Shown here piece after piece: positions 12,074 through 21,956 of a stretch of DNA of 64,000 bases (positions are counted from its first letter, which is position 1; every line of letters starts with the position of its first letter). A model generated the notes under the pieces. That model searched no databases. It had not been told where the DNA came from and worked only from the letters and a program-made list of their open reading frames with translations. The DNA is from Datura wrightii (lineage: Eukaryota > Streptophyta > Magnoliopsida > Solanales > Solanaceae): positions 38,708,501-38,772,500 of the forward strand of contig JASDFA010000002.1 in assembly GCA_035772735.1 (NCBI GenBank). The letters run 5' to 3'. The position numbers were made by a program, and so were the translations under genes.

Positions 12074-13684
12074 ATGTATTTTGCAGATACTAATTTCTGT
12101 TCAACACTGGCAAGAGACAAGGAGCTGGTGGACTCATCTTTAGAGCCGGAAAGACAATTCCATCATCAAAGGAGAGAAGCTCTAGAGAAAAAGTTGCAGT
12201 TGCTCAGACAAACAATCTTGGAGCAACAACAGAATCCACCAGTTGTAAGGGCAATGTTAGTGCCCGAGGAAATGGCAGCTAGGCCGATTCGCGAGGTGGC
12301 AATCCCACATGCTAATAATGTCACATCTAGCATCCGCAAACCTTAGCCAAGAGGGAGGATCGAGCTTAAACAGAAAATGGTGCAATTGCTGCACACCAGT
12401 GGGCAGTTCACAGGTCTCCCTCATGAGGATCCACAGCAACATCTCCAAAATTTCTTGGAGATAAGTGACACTTACATCCCCACTGGAGTGTCATCAGATT
12501 ATGTCAGGCTTACATTGTTCCCATTTTCACTTTCGGGAGAAGCTAAGGGGTGGTTGAAAGCTGAGCCACCTAATTCCATCACCACGTGGGATGATCTTGC
12601 AAAGAAATTCTTGATACGGTTCTTTCCATCCGCTAAAACAGCAAGAATTAGAAGTCAAATTCTAAGTTTTAAACAGAGAGAGGGAGAGAATCTGTATCAG
12701 GCCTGGGAGAGATTCAAATCTATGTTGCGGGATTGTTCTCATCATCACCAATCCAATGATGTTTTGGTACATACTTTCATAGAGGGTTTGGAACCCCACA
12801 CAAAAATCTTGCTAGACTCAGCAGCTGGGGGACAAGCATTAGAGAAGACTTATGAAGAGTTGTATACCTTGTTGAATCGTATTTCGCTGGGAAATTCAGA
12901 GTGGAATGCGGATTCGTCAAGAGGAGGAACAAGGAAAGCAGCAGGAGTCCTAGAAGTGGATGGCTTTACAGTTATTGCTGCACAGATAGCTGCGTTACAG
13001 AATCAACTCAACACCCACTTCAGTAACATGAGCATGAACCAGTCTCAAGCCCCAGTGAATGTAGTGCAGCAGATTTGGTGTGAAGTCTGCGGGAGTAGTG
13101 AACACTCAGCTGAGTGTTGTGGAGCAAATCCTGATTCGGTGAACTTTGTTGGTAATGTACAGAGAAACAACCACCTACAGTATGGCAAAAGCTACAATTC
13201 CAACTGGAGGAATCACCCGAATTTCTCTTGGGGTAGCAATAACCATCAACGACAAAGTTTGAGCCAAGGGGCGCAGAGAAATCAAGGAGGACATCAGAAC
13301 TATCAGTCACAATACAGAAGCAATAATGCACCTCCTCCACCATCATCGCCCAGCATTGAGGAGATGTTCAAGACAATGATAGCTAACCAAGCTCAATTGC
13401 AGGCTGATTATGTGAAATTGGCAGCCGAGGTAAAGAACAATCAGTTAGCTACCAAGGTGCTGGAGTACCAGTTTGGGCAATTTGCTGGAGCCCAAAACAC
13501 CAGGCCTAGAGGAGGACTTCCGAGCGACACAGATCCCAACCCCAAGCAAGTGAATGCAGTGACCACAAGGAGTGGTTTACAACTTAAAGAGGTGGAACCA
13601 GAAAGACCACCTCAACAATCGGGAGCAGCTGAAACTGAGAGGGAGCAAAGTGATAAGAACCACCCCCATTCACTCAAAGATTAA
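12074..13684 (+). pseudogene. gag: E1 gag (Athila-type capsid and zinc knuckle)
   Basis: Gag packages element RNA into particles. One frame runs from an ATG at 12074 to 13684 with a single TAG at 12344-12346, where E2 keeps a Glu codon. The N-terminal part carries LARDKELV, familiar from Athila gag. The retrotransposon gag domain follows (FSLSGEAKGWLKAEPPNSI, FLIRFFPSAKTARIR, QREGENLYQAWERFK, about 12470-12880). A knuckle CEVCGSSEHSAEC (C-x2-C-x4-H-x3-C) lies near 13080, and a Gln/Asn/Pro-rich tail follows. The first ATG falls inside a possible leader intron and is absent from E2, so the true start is uncertain. A one-base frame change separates this frame from the protease frame at 13720, whereas in E2 both are in one frame. 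Confidence 0.85.
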
Positions 13685-13719
13685 AGAAACACAAGGAGGA
13701 GGCGTGTTTCAAAAAGTTC

Positions 13720-14472
13720 ATGGAGGTGCTTAAACAGGTACACATTAACTTACCTCTTGTTGATGTTTTGCAGGGAGTGCCGAAGTACGCGAAGTATATT
13801 AAGGACATTGTGGCGAACAAAAGCAGGTTAACTGAGTACGCTACGGTGGCTCTTACGGAGGAGTGCACTTCCCGGATACAAAATAGGTTGCCCACAAAGC
13901 TCAAGGATCCTGGGAGCTTTACAATACAAATTACAATTGGGAAGAGTATCCGAGCTCGCAGATTATGTGATTTGGGAGAGAGCATTAACTTGATGCCGAC
14001 ATCGGTATTCAAGAAGCTAGGACTAGGGAGTCCTACACCAACAACAGTGATCTTGCAACTAGCAGATCATTCCCTGGCAAGACCTGATGGCATTGTGGAG
14101 GACGTGCTGGTGCAAGTGGGCTACCTTATCTTCCCGGTAGACTTCGTTGTGCTGGACTTCGAGCCAGACGCGGAAGTCCTATTTATTTTATGACGTCCTT
14201 TCTTGGCTACCGGAAAAGCACTTATTGATGTAGGTGCAGGGCAGCTAACCATGCGAACACACGACAAGGTGGAGGTGTTTGATGTATACAAGGCCACCAA
14301 GCTCTCGGTCGTGTACGAGGAACTCTCGGTGATCAATGTGATTAATCGAGCTGATGTTGTCCAGAGTGTTGAGTCATAGGAGTTATTGGGGAAACCACCG
14401 GAGCGATGTAAGCATTACTGGGGTGACGATAGTAGTTGAGAGAAGACGTTCGTCACCCTAGAGGATGACTAA
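13720..14472 (+). pseudogene. E1 protease domain, end of gag-protease
   Basis: The frame reads FMEVLKQVHINLPL, then NRLPTKLKDPGSF, then CDLGESINLMPTSVF, matching the Athila aspartic protease segment. The active site expected as D-L-G-A-S is D-L-G-E-S here, although E2 keeps DLGAS, so catalysis is doubtful. A TGA at 14191-14193 interrupts ILGRPFLATG-like sequence, and two more stops occur before the terminal TAA at 14470-14472. No reverse transcriptase follows. The paired hairpins start 9 nt after that stop. Confidence 0.75.
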
Positions 14473-14481
14473 GCTGAATGA

Positions 14482-14529
14482 CGTCGAGCCGCGATGGTAA
14501 ACTACGCGCTGCACGGGAGGCAACCCGTG
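14482..14529 (+). other. Paired hairpins with complementary loops (E1)
   Basis: Hairpin 1 is CGTCG-agccg-CGATG (14482-14496). Hairpin 2 is CACGGG-aggcaa-CCCGTG (14512-14529). The linker ends in GCGCTG. Loop 1 GCC can pair with loop 2 GGC. Counterparts are at 24339-24386 and 44316-44364. Hairpin 2 differs in E3 by paired changes that keep the stem, which supports a real RNA structure. Confidence 0.7.
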
Positions 14530-14553
14530 AATTTGTTGTATTTGTACATTAGT

Positions 14554-14625
14554 TAAGAAAAAGAAAAGAAAAGAAAAAAAAGAGAAAAAAAAAGAAAAAG
14601 AAAAAAAATATATATATATATATAT
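14554..14625 (+). repeat. A/G-rich simple repeat passing into (TA)n
   Basis: Runs of 'aaaaag' and 'agaaaa' followed by alternating TA. E2 has a T-rich stretch at this place instead, so the run is specific to this copy. Confidence 0.7.
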
Positions 14626-14786
14626 TGTGTTATGTTTGCAAACCTTGGGATTCTAACCGATTTCTTGTTGTAAGATAAATTTCAGGTTGATCAGAGGGCA
14701 AAATGTAAAGAATCGCAAAGGAGAAAATCGAGGTAAGAAAAAAAATAAAAAATAAAATAAAAAGTGGCAAAACAGTGAGGCCACGC

Positions 14787-14940
14787 GTTGGCTCCGTGTC
14801 AGGGAGGAGGGCCTCCGCATTACCCTCCGTGACACGTTGAAGGCAATTCTGGAATTTTTACGAATTCTAGAACACCTGCGCAATGGCTCCGTGCCACAGA
14901 GGGGGTGCTCCACATTACCCTCTGTGACACGTTGAGGTGT
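14787..14940 (+). repeat. Two GC-rich inverted-repeat units, 95-bp period (E1)
   Basis: Each unit starts 'ggctccgtg', reads 'tcacggagg'-like sequence and ends 'cctccgtgacacgttga', so its arms are near reverse complements. Unit starts at 14790 and 14885 are 95 bp apart, as are those of E2 (24635 and 24730). The module resembles the GC-rich block of the E LTRs and of the G LTR. Confidence 0.7.
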
Positions 14941-15817
14941 TATTCGCGTCGGGTCACATCGGGTCACCGGGTGACCCACGCGAAATCCTCACTTTTTAAC
15001 CCCGAATTCCCCTCATTTTTCCTCATTTTTCATCCCCTCCACGAAAAACATCCCAAAAACACCTGCTCCCTCAACGTGACACGGACCTAGGAATACATTT
15101 TCATCATGTTTTCTTCATTTCATCAAATTCAAGGTGTGTTCTTCAACACTATCTCAATTCTTGTCGAATTTTTCGATGTTGAACATGTGATGTGAGCAAA
15201 ACTTGCCCTAAGTAGAAATTAAGCTAAAATTCAATTGAGTTATTGTTGATTGACGTTTGTAGTATTGTTGTAATTGCATGAACTCGATAATTACATAGCT
15301 TGATAGAATTTTTGTAAAATTGTAGCTAGGGCTTGAATTTGAATATGAAAAGGGGAAAAATTGAGTTGACATGTGAAATTCTTGTTGGGTTGTGTATGTT
15401 GGGTGAGATGAGTTGGTTGTGCTAACTGTTAATATGCTAAAAGACCGACGGATTTTCGGGGTAATGAAATTGTGAGATGCAAGAAATGGGTGAATTGTAT
15501 AGGTTTATGTAGATAATTTTTTTTGTTTCTCCTTGCTAAGTGCTATGTATAGAAATGTGATCGATGGTAATGTTGTGATTAGCTGTACAAAGTCTGAGTA
15601 GTACAAAAGAATTTATACCGTAGAATTCTCTGAATGCACTAGGCATATTTGTTGTGTTTTTGTTTTTTATGTAAATTGGAAATAAGTATGGTCTTGCCGT
15701 AATGTTGTGCTTGTGGCTAAAGACTAAATGTGGGGTGGCTTAGCTTAACCCAACCTTAGTCGAAGCTAATTTTAATTGGAATAACATTGGATCTGTCTGT
15801 TTGGTTTGACAAGAACA

Positions 15818-17038
15818 ATGGCAAGCAGGCAAGATAAAGGGAAGGGCGCATCTAAATCGGGCGCCGGAAGGAAAAGAATCAGACTGGGAACAGCAGTCCC
15901 AGCAGCACCAGTGATTCCGCGTGGCCAACGTCGACAATACGAAACCCGATGGGTGACAGAGGAGGGGAAGAAATGGTACGCAAAGCATAAGGAAAGCAAA
16001 TACTTCCCCGAGGAACACATTGCTAGGGAACCATTGGCACAGGAATTCCCCAGGATTGTCCACAGGATTGAGGCAGCCGGGCTGAATTTTATCTTTGACG
16101 AGCCCAAGGAGTGCAATCTGCACCTAATTCGGGAATTCTATGCCAACTAGAACCCGACACTCAGAAGTCACACCATAAAGATAAGAGGGCAGATAGTCAC
16201 TTTTGAGCCCCATCACCTTAATGCCATCTTGGGGTCGCGGGACACAGACGCCCATGTGCTTCGGCAGCTGAATATCACTCCACCAAATGCGTACACTAGA
16301 CGCACTTCGTGTGGAGCCCGGTTTACAGCACGGTAGAGCAGGAATAAGGAGAGGGGCTACCATCAGACATTGCCCTACTCGCAGATGAACAGGGAAGCCA
16401 TGATATGGCTTAAGATTGTTTGTTCCTGCCTAATCCCGGGGGTGCATATGACAGATGTCACCCGGGATCGTGTATGCTTGGTCTATGCCTTGATAAAAGG
16501 GCTGGAGATCAATGTTGGGGCGGTGATTATCTCCACCATGAAGAGAGCCCGTTTGCATCAAGGGAACAGGTACGGGTTTGGTGGATTACTAACCACGTTC
16601 CTGAGGGGCCTGGATATTGAGGAAGAGGCCCTTGACTACATCCTGCAGATGGAGAGGCGGGCCTTAGATGTCACCAAAACTAAGGCACCCGACACCACTC
16701 ACGGGACAGTTCTTACACTAGCTGAGCGACATGCTCGGGATGATCAGTACATGGCTCGCATGTTCGGGATGCAGATGCTCCAGCTGCACATAGGCGGGAG
16801 GCCGGCAACAAAAGATGAGCTGTGGCAGCTCGAGCTAGACTACCCTTTTGGTGAAAATGCCAAGGCTCTATGCCGAGTGGGGCCAGCTTTTATGGAGCCC
16901 ACTTATGATGATGTCCCCACAGATGAGGAGACACGTCGTGATGACTTCGATGTTGAGTCAGATGATAACGACGGGGGCGATTCAGACATGGGAGACGAGG
17001 CAGCGGCACCTGACGAAGAAGTGGAATACTTCGATTGA
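15818..17038 (+). pseudogene. E1 ORF2: putative plant transposon protein-like, about 406 codons
   Basis: I chose ATG 15818 because E2 shares the start MASRQDKGKG. The N-terminus is basic with RKRIRL, which could be a nuclear signal. The centre reads KWYAKHKESKYFPEEHIARE, then LHLIREFYAN, then VTRDRVCLVYALIKGLEINVG. The C-terminus is strongly acidic (about 40 residues, ending EEVEYFD). The REFYAN region and the later V-TR-R-LVYAL block resemble what I know of the 'putative plant transposon protein' domain (PF20167), whose function is unknown to me. Two in-frame TAG codons (at the end of 'EFYAN' and near 16335) break it, and both look like Trp codons changed by one base. It occupies the place where Athila elements carry their extra gene, but shows no signal peptide or transmembrane segment. 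Calling it transposase or envelope would be unsupported. Confidence 0.7.
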
Positions 17039-17082
17039 TTAGGGAGTTTCACCATCCACTTTCGTGCTATGATGAATTTTGT

Positions 17083-17118
17083 GAACACTGGGGACAGTGT
17101 TCGATTTAAGTGTGGGGT
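17083..17118 (+). other. GGGA-loop hairpin followed by internal PPT-like tract (E1)
   Basis: GAACACTG-GGGA-CAGTGTTC is a perfect 8-bp stem with a GNRA-type tetraloop. Three bases later comes TTAAGTGTGGGGT, identical to the tract directly before the 3' LTR. Both lie about 45 bases after the ORF2 stop. Equivalents: 26942-26977 and 44619-44654. Confidence 0.7.
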
Positions 17119-17336
17119 GGGAGTAGTCAGATACTAGTTGTTGTTGTTATTAATGTCTCTGTTCTGTTGTTGTGCTTGGAAAAACTTGTGACCCTGTGTT
17201 TTTTGTGTGTATGTCTGCATTGTAATTAAGGTGAAGTTGTTGTGTGCTGTTGAATGCTGTTAGCTGGTTGTGTAAATATGTTTTATTGAAATTATCGATA
17301 TTTTTAAAATTTTTCGTGAAATTGTTATGTTTGGAT

Positions 17337-17388
17337 TTCTCGACGTTTATTTTCGGTTCTTTTACCGAGAATAGTCCCATTGAATCGA
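17337..17388 (+). other. H-type pseudoknot candidate (E1)
   Basis: Stem 1 is 17337-17343 with 17365-17371 (TTCTCGA/CCGAGAA, one mismatch). Stem 2 is 17353-17359 with 17382-17388 (TCGGTTC/GAATCGA, one G-U). The stems interleave, with loops of 9, 5 and 10 nt. E2 and E3 have the same geometry. Confidence 0.6.
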
Positions 17389-18793
17389 AGTCATAATTAG
17401 TGACCATTCCTTATGATGGATGGATGAAGACCATCTTAAGGCAAATGTAGTTTCTTCTATTCTTTTTTTTTATTTTTTTTCTTTTGTTGTGTGTATACCA
17501 AACGTCTCGTTACTTTATGGTTGCGAAATTCTGGTTGCGTGTGGTACATGATATTTAAAATGCAAAGGTGATTCGTATGAAAGCATGCAACTTTGTAAAT
17601 ATGTTGAGATACCTAGGCCATAGAGTTCGATTCGGTGTGATTGAGGCTTAATGTTTGAATTCTTGTAATTAGCTGATTAACAGTCTGTGAATATGTCTTG
17701 AGTTGAGCATGTGCAATGAGTGTGTGGTGAGGTTTCGTTTCTTCCATGCTATTGTGAAGTGTCTAGAACTTGCCTGGTGTGTGTACAAATTTAAATGAAG
17801 GATGCGTGTTGTAGGAAAGGATGTAGGCATTTCTTTGATTTAACTAAAAGTTTTTTTCATTATCGTACCTACCTTGAATGTACATTCTAGTTAGCCCATT
17901 GAGCCTTTAGCCTATTATTTTTCTTTTGTCAAAAAGGTGTAAACCGAGCTTAACCCCTTCTTTTCATTATACGTGAAGTTGATCCAAACCTCTTAAGCGC
18001 TCAAGAAAAAAATAATTTTCCCACAGTGTCAAGGAGTGAGAATTGTGAAAAAGAAAAGAAAAAGCAAAGTGAAGAAAGGAAAGAAAAGGTCAAAGGTGCA
18101 CTCACTATAAATTAAATATAATGAAGATGTATAAATAATCTTTATTATTAAGTTAAGTGTGCTTAAAGATATGGGGTCAAAAATAAAGACATACTTCAAG
18201 AATGGGAGGATGAAGGAAGAAACAGTGCCCATAAGGCTGATGGGATATATTGAAAAAGCGCTTAAGGATGCTAGTTGTTCTTATTGGTTAGCCCAATATT
18301 TGCTAGTTCCGTAGCTTACATTACAACCCGTTAAGTCCTTCGTGATATTACATCATATATCCTTATATTAGTGGAGTAATACGCTAAAGGCAAGCCTATG
18401 GTTCATGACATGATACATGTGAATTCTTTTGGGAGAGAGAGTGAAATCTTCTTTATATGCCCCTACATGAAATGTCTTTGAGTTCATGTGATTAAAAAGG
18501 GGAAAATTCTCTTGGGTTGTGAGGGCACATGCTCGATGAGAGATGGAATTTTGTGTCGGATATCTTGATCAGCTGATTTGCATGAGTTTGCCGATATCGA
18601 GAGTTGATTCTTGAGTCTAGGAGGTCTTAATGTGTTGAGGGTCATTGTATTGATAAGACTGTGCATGTTTTCTTGATGATTTGCTATATTAAATAATCGG
18701 TATAATCGTAGCTTGAATGGTCGAGCCAAAGTAGCCCGGATTGGGTTTCAATTGCATGAGGTGTACGAGGATTGTTCGGGGACGAACAAGGAT

Positions 18794-18806
18794 TTAAGTG
18801 TGGGGT
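18794..18806 (+). other. Polypurine tract of E1
   Basis: TTAAGTGTGGGGT, then AAG, then the LTR. It has the position and purine bias of the plus-strand primer, and is identical in E2 (28784-28796) and E3 (46258-46270). Confidence 0.75.
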
Positions 18807-18809
18807 AAG

Positions 18810-20221
18810 TGATCTTGGGAAGATTTATATGCCCAAGTGATACTCAATTGTGTCATTTTATCTTGTTTATCTATCGATGTTTGTATATTCTCATGTGAAT
18901 TGTAATAAAATGTGAATTTATACTAACCAACATGATTAACGTAATTTTGCAGGAAAAATATAATTTTATGAAGCTAAGATGCATGTTGGGAGAAATCGGG
19001 ATTGGACTCAGAAGAGAGCAAGGAAAAAGCACAAGGAAAGCACGAAGAAAAGGGGCTCCGCGATGGAGCCGTGTCACGCTGCCATCGTGGATGCATTCTG
19101 CCTGGATGCAGAAATTTTTCCAAATTCCAGTGAAGGAGCGCATTGGGGCCGTGGCACGTTGGCCTAGCCCTGCGTTGCACGTCGTGCCACGTTGGGTGTG
19201 AATACTTGGACGACCAGATTTCAGTGAGGGTCCGCGTTGGTGGCATGTGATGGAGGCAGTGCTCCGCGATGCACTCCGTGACACGTTGCTTGTTTTTCCG
19301 GGAAAAATTCCTGCTAGTATAAATAGAACACTTAGGTTTTATTTTTGTAATTCTGACTTGGTGGAGCAAGAAAGTGGGTTACAGGCAGTTGAGGGGACGA
19401 AAATCTCAGGGTTTTTCTCTATCTCCTTCTTATTTATTTCAATTTCTTGTATGATTAACACTCATTTAACGATGTTTAATCCACAAAGGAGTGGCTAAAT
19501 TCCCTTCTTGCTGAGGTTAAGAACATTTGTATTGAAATGTAATTATTGATCAATTGGTTTTTCATCTTGTCTTCCATGATTGTTCTATTGATTCTTGTTC
19601 TTACTGCATTATTGTGTGGCCAATGTTAATGTATATCTAAAAAGTCCGGTTTCACTCGAGAGAGTAAGAAATTGGAAAGTTGTAAATTGATAGGATATGA
19701 TCTTTTCCTAGTTTGGGAAAATTGAGAATTGATTTACCTTCAGGATAGAGATATACCTGAAAGTCGTATTAGTCAATTAAGGAATCGGTTTTGTATGGCT
19801 AGAACATGAATTTCTTTTTATCACAGAGATGTAGGTGGAAGGTTCATGATTCTTAAGTTGGGTTAAATACGAGAGTTTTAATCCATAGGCAATAATTCTT
19901 GACCAGCAACCGGAGGAAACATTAATCAAATTGTATCGATAATTTATTTCTCTACATGTTCATTTTAGCCTCAGCATGCTCATACTTATAGTTCATACTC
20001 AACTTGTATATTCGTTTTAGACTTAGTATAAAATTAGGAAACAAAATATCAAAATTCTCTTCACACTGTTGTCTGCATTTTAGAGTTAAAGTTTGTTGAC
20101 ACTTGATTAGATTGATACCTTAGTCCAGTCCCTGTGGGATCGATACTTAGCTTACTTGAGCCACTTTACTACTTGTTCGACCACGTGCACTTGCGTGTAG
20201 TTATACCAAACAAGCCGAACA
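18810..20221 (+). repeat. E1 3' LTR
   Basis: Begins TGATCTTGGGAAG and ends CCGAACA. TATAAATA lies at 19318-19325. Matches 10583-11978 along its whole length with scattered substitutions and small indels. GTAAA follows directly as the target duplication. Confidence 0.9.
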
Positions 20222-20375
20222 GTAAACACATACTATTGGCTTTTGTGGTCCGTAAACACATCAACATGGACCCCATATAGATAGTGTCTCCAAATCTTTA
20301 AGGAAAATACTACAGCCGCCAACTCAAAGTCGTGAGTCAGATAGTTCTTCTCATGGACTTTTAGCTTCTAGAATG
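20222..20375 (-). pseudogene. pol: Element A RNase H fragment between E1 and E2
   Basis: This 154-bp island matches the RNase H coding strand of B (about 32925-33075) and F (about 40135-40290): complement of 'tggcttttgtggtccgtaaa' and 'gagtcagatagttcttctca', i.e. DHKS and HDLE regions. It is the continuation of 8877-10577 across E1, and it includes both target duplications. E2 interrupts it at 20375. Confidence 0.85.
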
Positions 20376-21799
20376 TGATCTTGGGCAGATTTATATGCCC
20401 AATTGATACCTAAAAGTATCATTTTTGCCTTGTTTATCTAGCAATGTGTATAGGTTTTCATGTAATTTGTAATAAAATGTGAATTTATACTAACCAACAT
20501 GATTAGCGTTGTTTTGTAGGTAAAATGTGATTTCGGGAAGCTAAAATGCATGTTGGATGATATCGAAGTTGGACTTGGATGCGAGCAAGGAAAAAGGCAT
20601 AGGACTGCATGAATTAAAGGGGCTCCGCGATGGAGCCGTTTCACGCTACCATCGCGGAGGCATTCTGCCTGGAGGGTTAAAATTCACCAATTTCCAGTGG
20701 AGGTTCGCGTCTGCTCCGTGGCACGGTGGCTAGCCTCCGCGTTGCACGCCGTGCCACGTTGGTGTTTGATTTCCCGGACCCCCAGTTCCAGTGAGGGTCC
20801 TCGTTCACGGCGTGTCACGGAGGCAGTGCTCCGCGATGCACACCGTGACACGTTGCTCATTATTCCGGGAAAAATTCCCACTAGTATAAATAGAACTCTT
20901 AAGTGTATTTTTCATAATTGAGACTTTGTGGAGCAAGGACGTGGGTTTCAGGCAGTTGAGGGACGAAAAGTTCAAGGTTTTTTCTCTCTTTCTTTCTTCT
21001 CTAATTCAATTGTTTGAATGATTAACACTTGTTTTAGGATGATTAATCCACAAATGAGTGGCTAATTCCCTTCCTTGCTGAGGTTGTGAACACTTGTGAT
21101 GAATTTTGATTATTAATTATATGGTTTTTCATCTTTTTCTTCCATGTTGTTCTATTAATTCTTGTTTCTACTGCATTGGTGTGTGGCCTACATTAATGTA
21201 CATCTAGAAAGTCCGATTTTACTCGAGAGAGCACGAAATTGGAAAGTTGTGAATTAATAGGATATTATTCTTTACTTGATTTGGGAAAATTGAGTTTTGA
21301 TGTGCTTTCCTGATAGAAATATTCTTGAAAGTCGTATTAGTCAATTTAGGAACCGGAATTGTATGGCTAGAACATGAATTGCATTTGATCACAGAAATGT
21401 AGACGGATGGTTCATGATTCTTAAGTGAGATTAAATATGAGAGTTTTAATCTCTTGGTAGATGTTCTTGGCTAGCAACTGGAAGAAAAGATTAACCAATT
21501 TATGATGATAATCAGTTTCATTACATGTTCTTTAACCTCAGCATGCTTTTATCCATAGTCCAAATTCAAAGTAGATAATTGTTTGTAGTCTTAATATAAA
21601 ATTTATAAAACAAATTCTTCAATTTTTGGTTATTTAATTGTCAGCATATTTAGAAGTAAAAATATAGTATACTTGAGGATATTGCACTTATCCCAAGTCT
21701 CTGTGGGGTCGATACTTGGCTTACTAAAGCCACTTACTACTTGTTCGACCACGTGCACTTGCGTGTCGGTTTTATAATACCCATACTACGCACTGAACA
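20376..21799 (+). repeat. E2 5' LTR
   Basis: Begins TGATCTTGGGCAG and ends CTGAACA; TATAAATA lies at 20885-20892. In the first ~330 bases I count about a dozen differences from the 3' LTR. The GC-rich block contains 'tcacgctaccatcgcggagg' (20641-20660), nearly identical to sequence in the G LTR. Confidence 0.9.
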
Positions 21800-21805
21800 A
21801 GTTTT

Positions 21806-21823
21806 TGGCGCCGTTGCCGGGGA
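21806..21823 (+). other. Primer-binding site of E2
   Basis: TGGCGCCGTTGCCGGGGA, identical to E1, six bases after the LTR. Confidence 0.85.
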
Positions 21824-21956
21824 ATTGGCAATTGGTGAATTTGTTTTAAGTGTTAATTTTACTGTATTTTTATTTTTCTTAAGTGTTGACGACTTGGTCT
21901 TAGCCTGTATTTTGCAGACTTAATTGCTGTGAACACTGGCAAGAGACAAAAAGCTG

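Larger units (their letters stand above)
14473..15817 (+). other. E1 intergenic region between protease and ORF2
   Basis: About 1.3 kb without a supported gene. In order: the paired hairpins, an A/G-rich run passing into (TA)n at 14554-14625, two GC-rich inverted-repeat units 95 bp apart (14787-14940), a palindrome GGGTCAC-cgg-GTGACCC (14961-14977), AT-rich sequence, and a PPT-like TAAATGTGGGGT (15725-15736) about 80 bases before ORF2. E2 has the same order. Confidence 0.65.
17039..18793 (+). other. E1 3' non-coding region
   Basis: About 1.75 kb with no credible gene. It contains the GGGA hairpin and PPT-like tract (17083-17118), the pseudoknot candidate (17337-17388), and a strongly conserved block 'gatggatggatgaagacc' near 17415. 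Farther on is sequence colinear with E2 (26899-28783) and E3 (44655-46257), for instance 'attcttgtaattagctga' and 'ctagaacttgcctggtgtgt'. Conservation of non-coding sequence among elements with different genes suggests cis-acting function. Confidence 0.65.
10583..20221 (+). mobile_element. E1: complete non-autonomous Athila-type LTR retrotransposon
   Basis: The element is 9.6 kb with LTRs of 1396 and 1412 bp and a 5-bp target duplication GTAAA. Order: LTR, primer site, gag and protease frames, paired hairpins, GC-rich inverted repeats, ORF2, GGGA hairpin with a PPT-like tract, pseudoknot, PPT, LTR. No reverse transcriptase, RNase H or integrase motif is present on either strand of the interior, so mobilisation would need proteins from another element. 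E2 has the same structure, so the arrangement is a family trait and not a local deletion. Confidence 0.9.

Noticed and set aside
15818..17038. ORF2 as an envelope-like gene, as reported for some Athila elements
   Set aside because: No signal peptide, transmembrane segment or coiled-coil fusion motif visible; the acidic tail and basic start suggest a nuclear protein.
17150..18232. Short minus-strand frames in the E1 3' region as small genes
   Set aside because: AT-rich low-complexity translations with no counterpart in E2 or E3.
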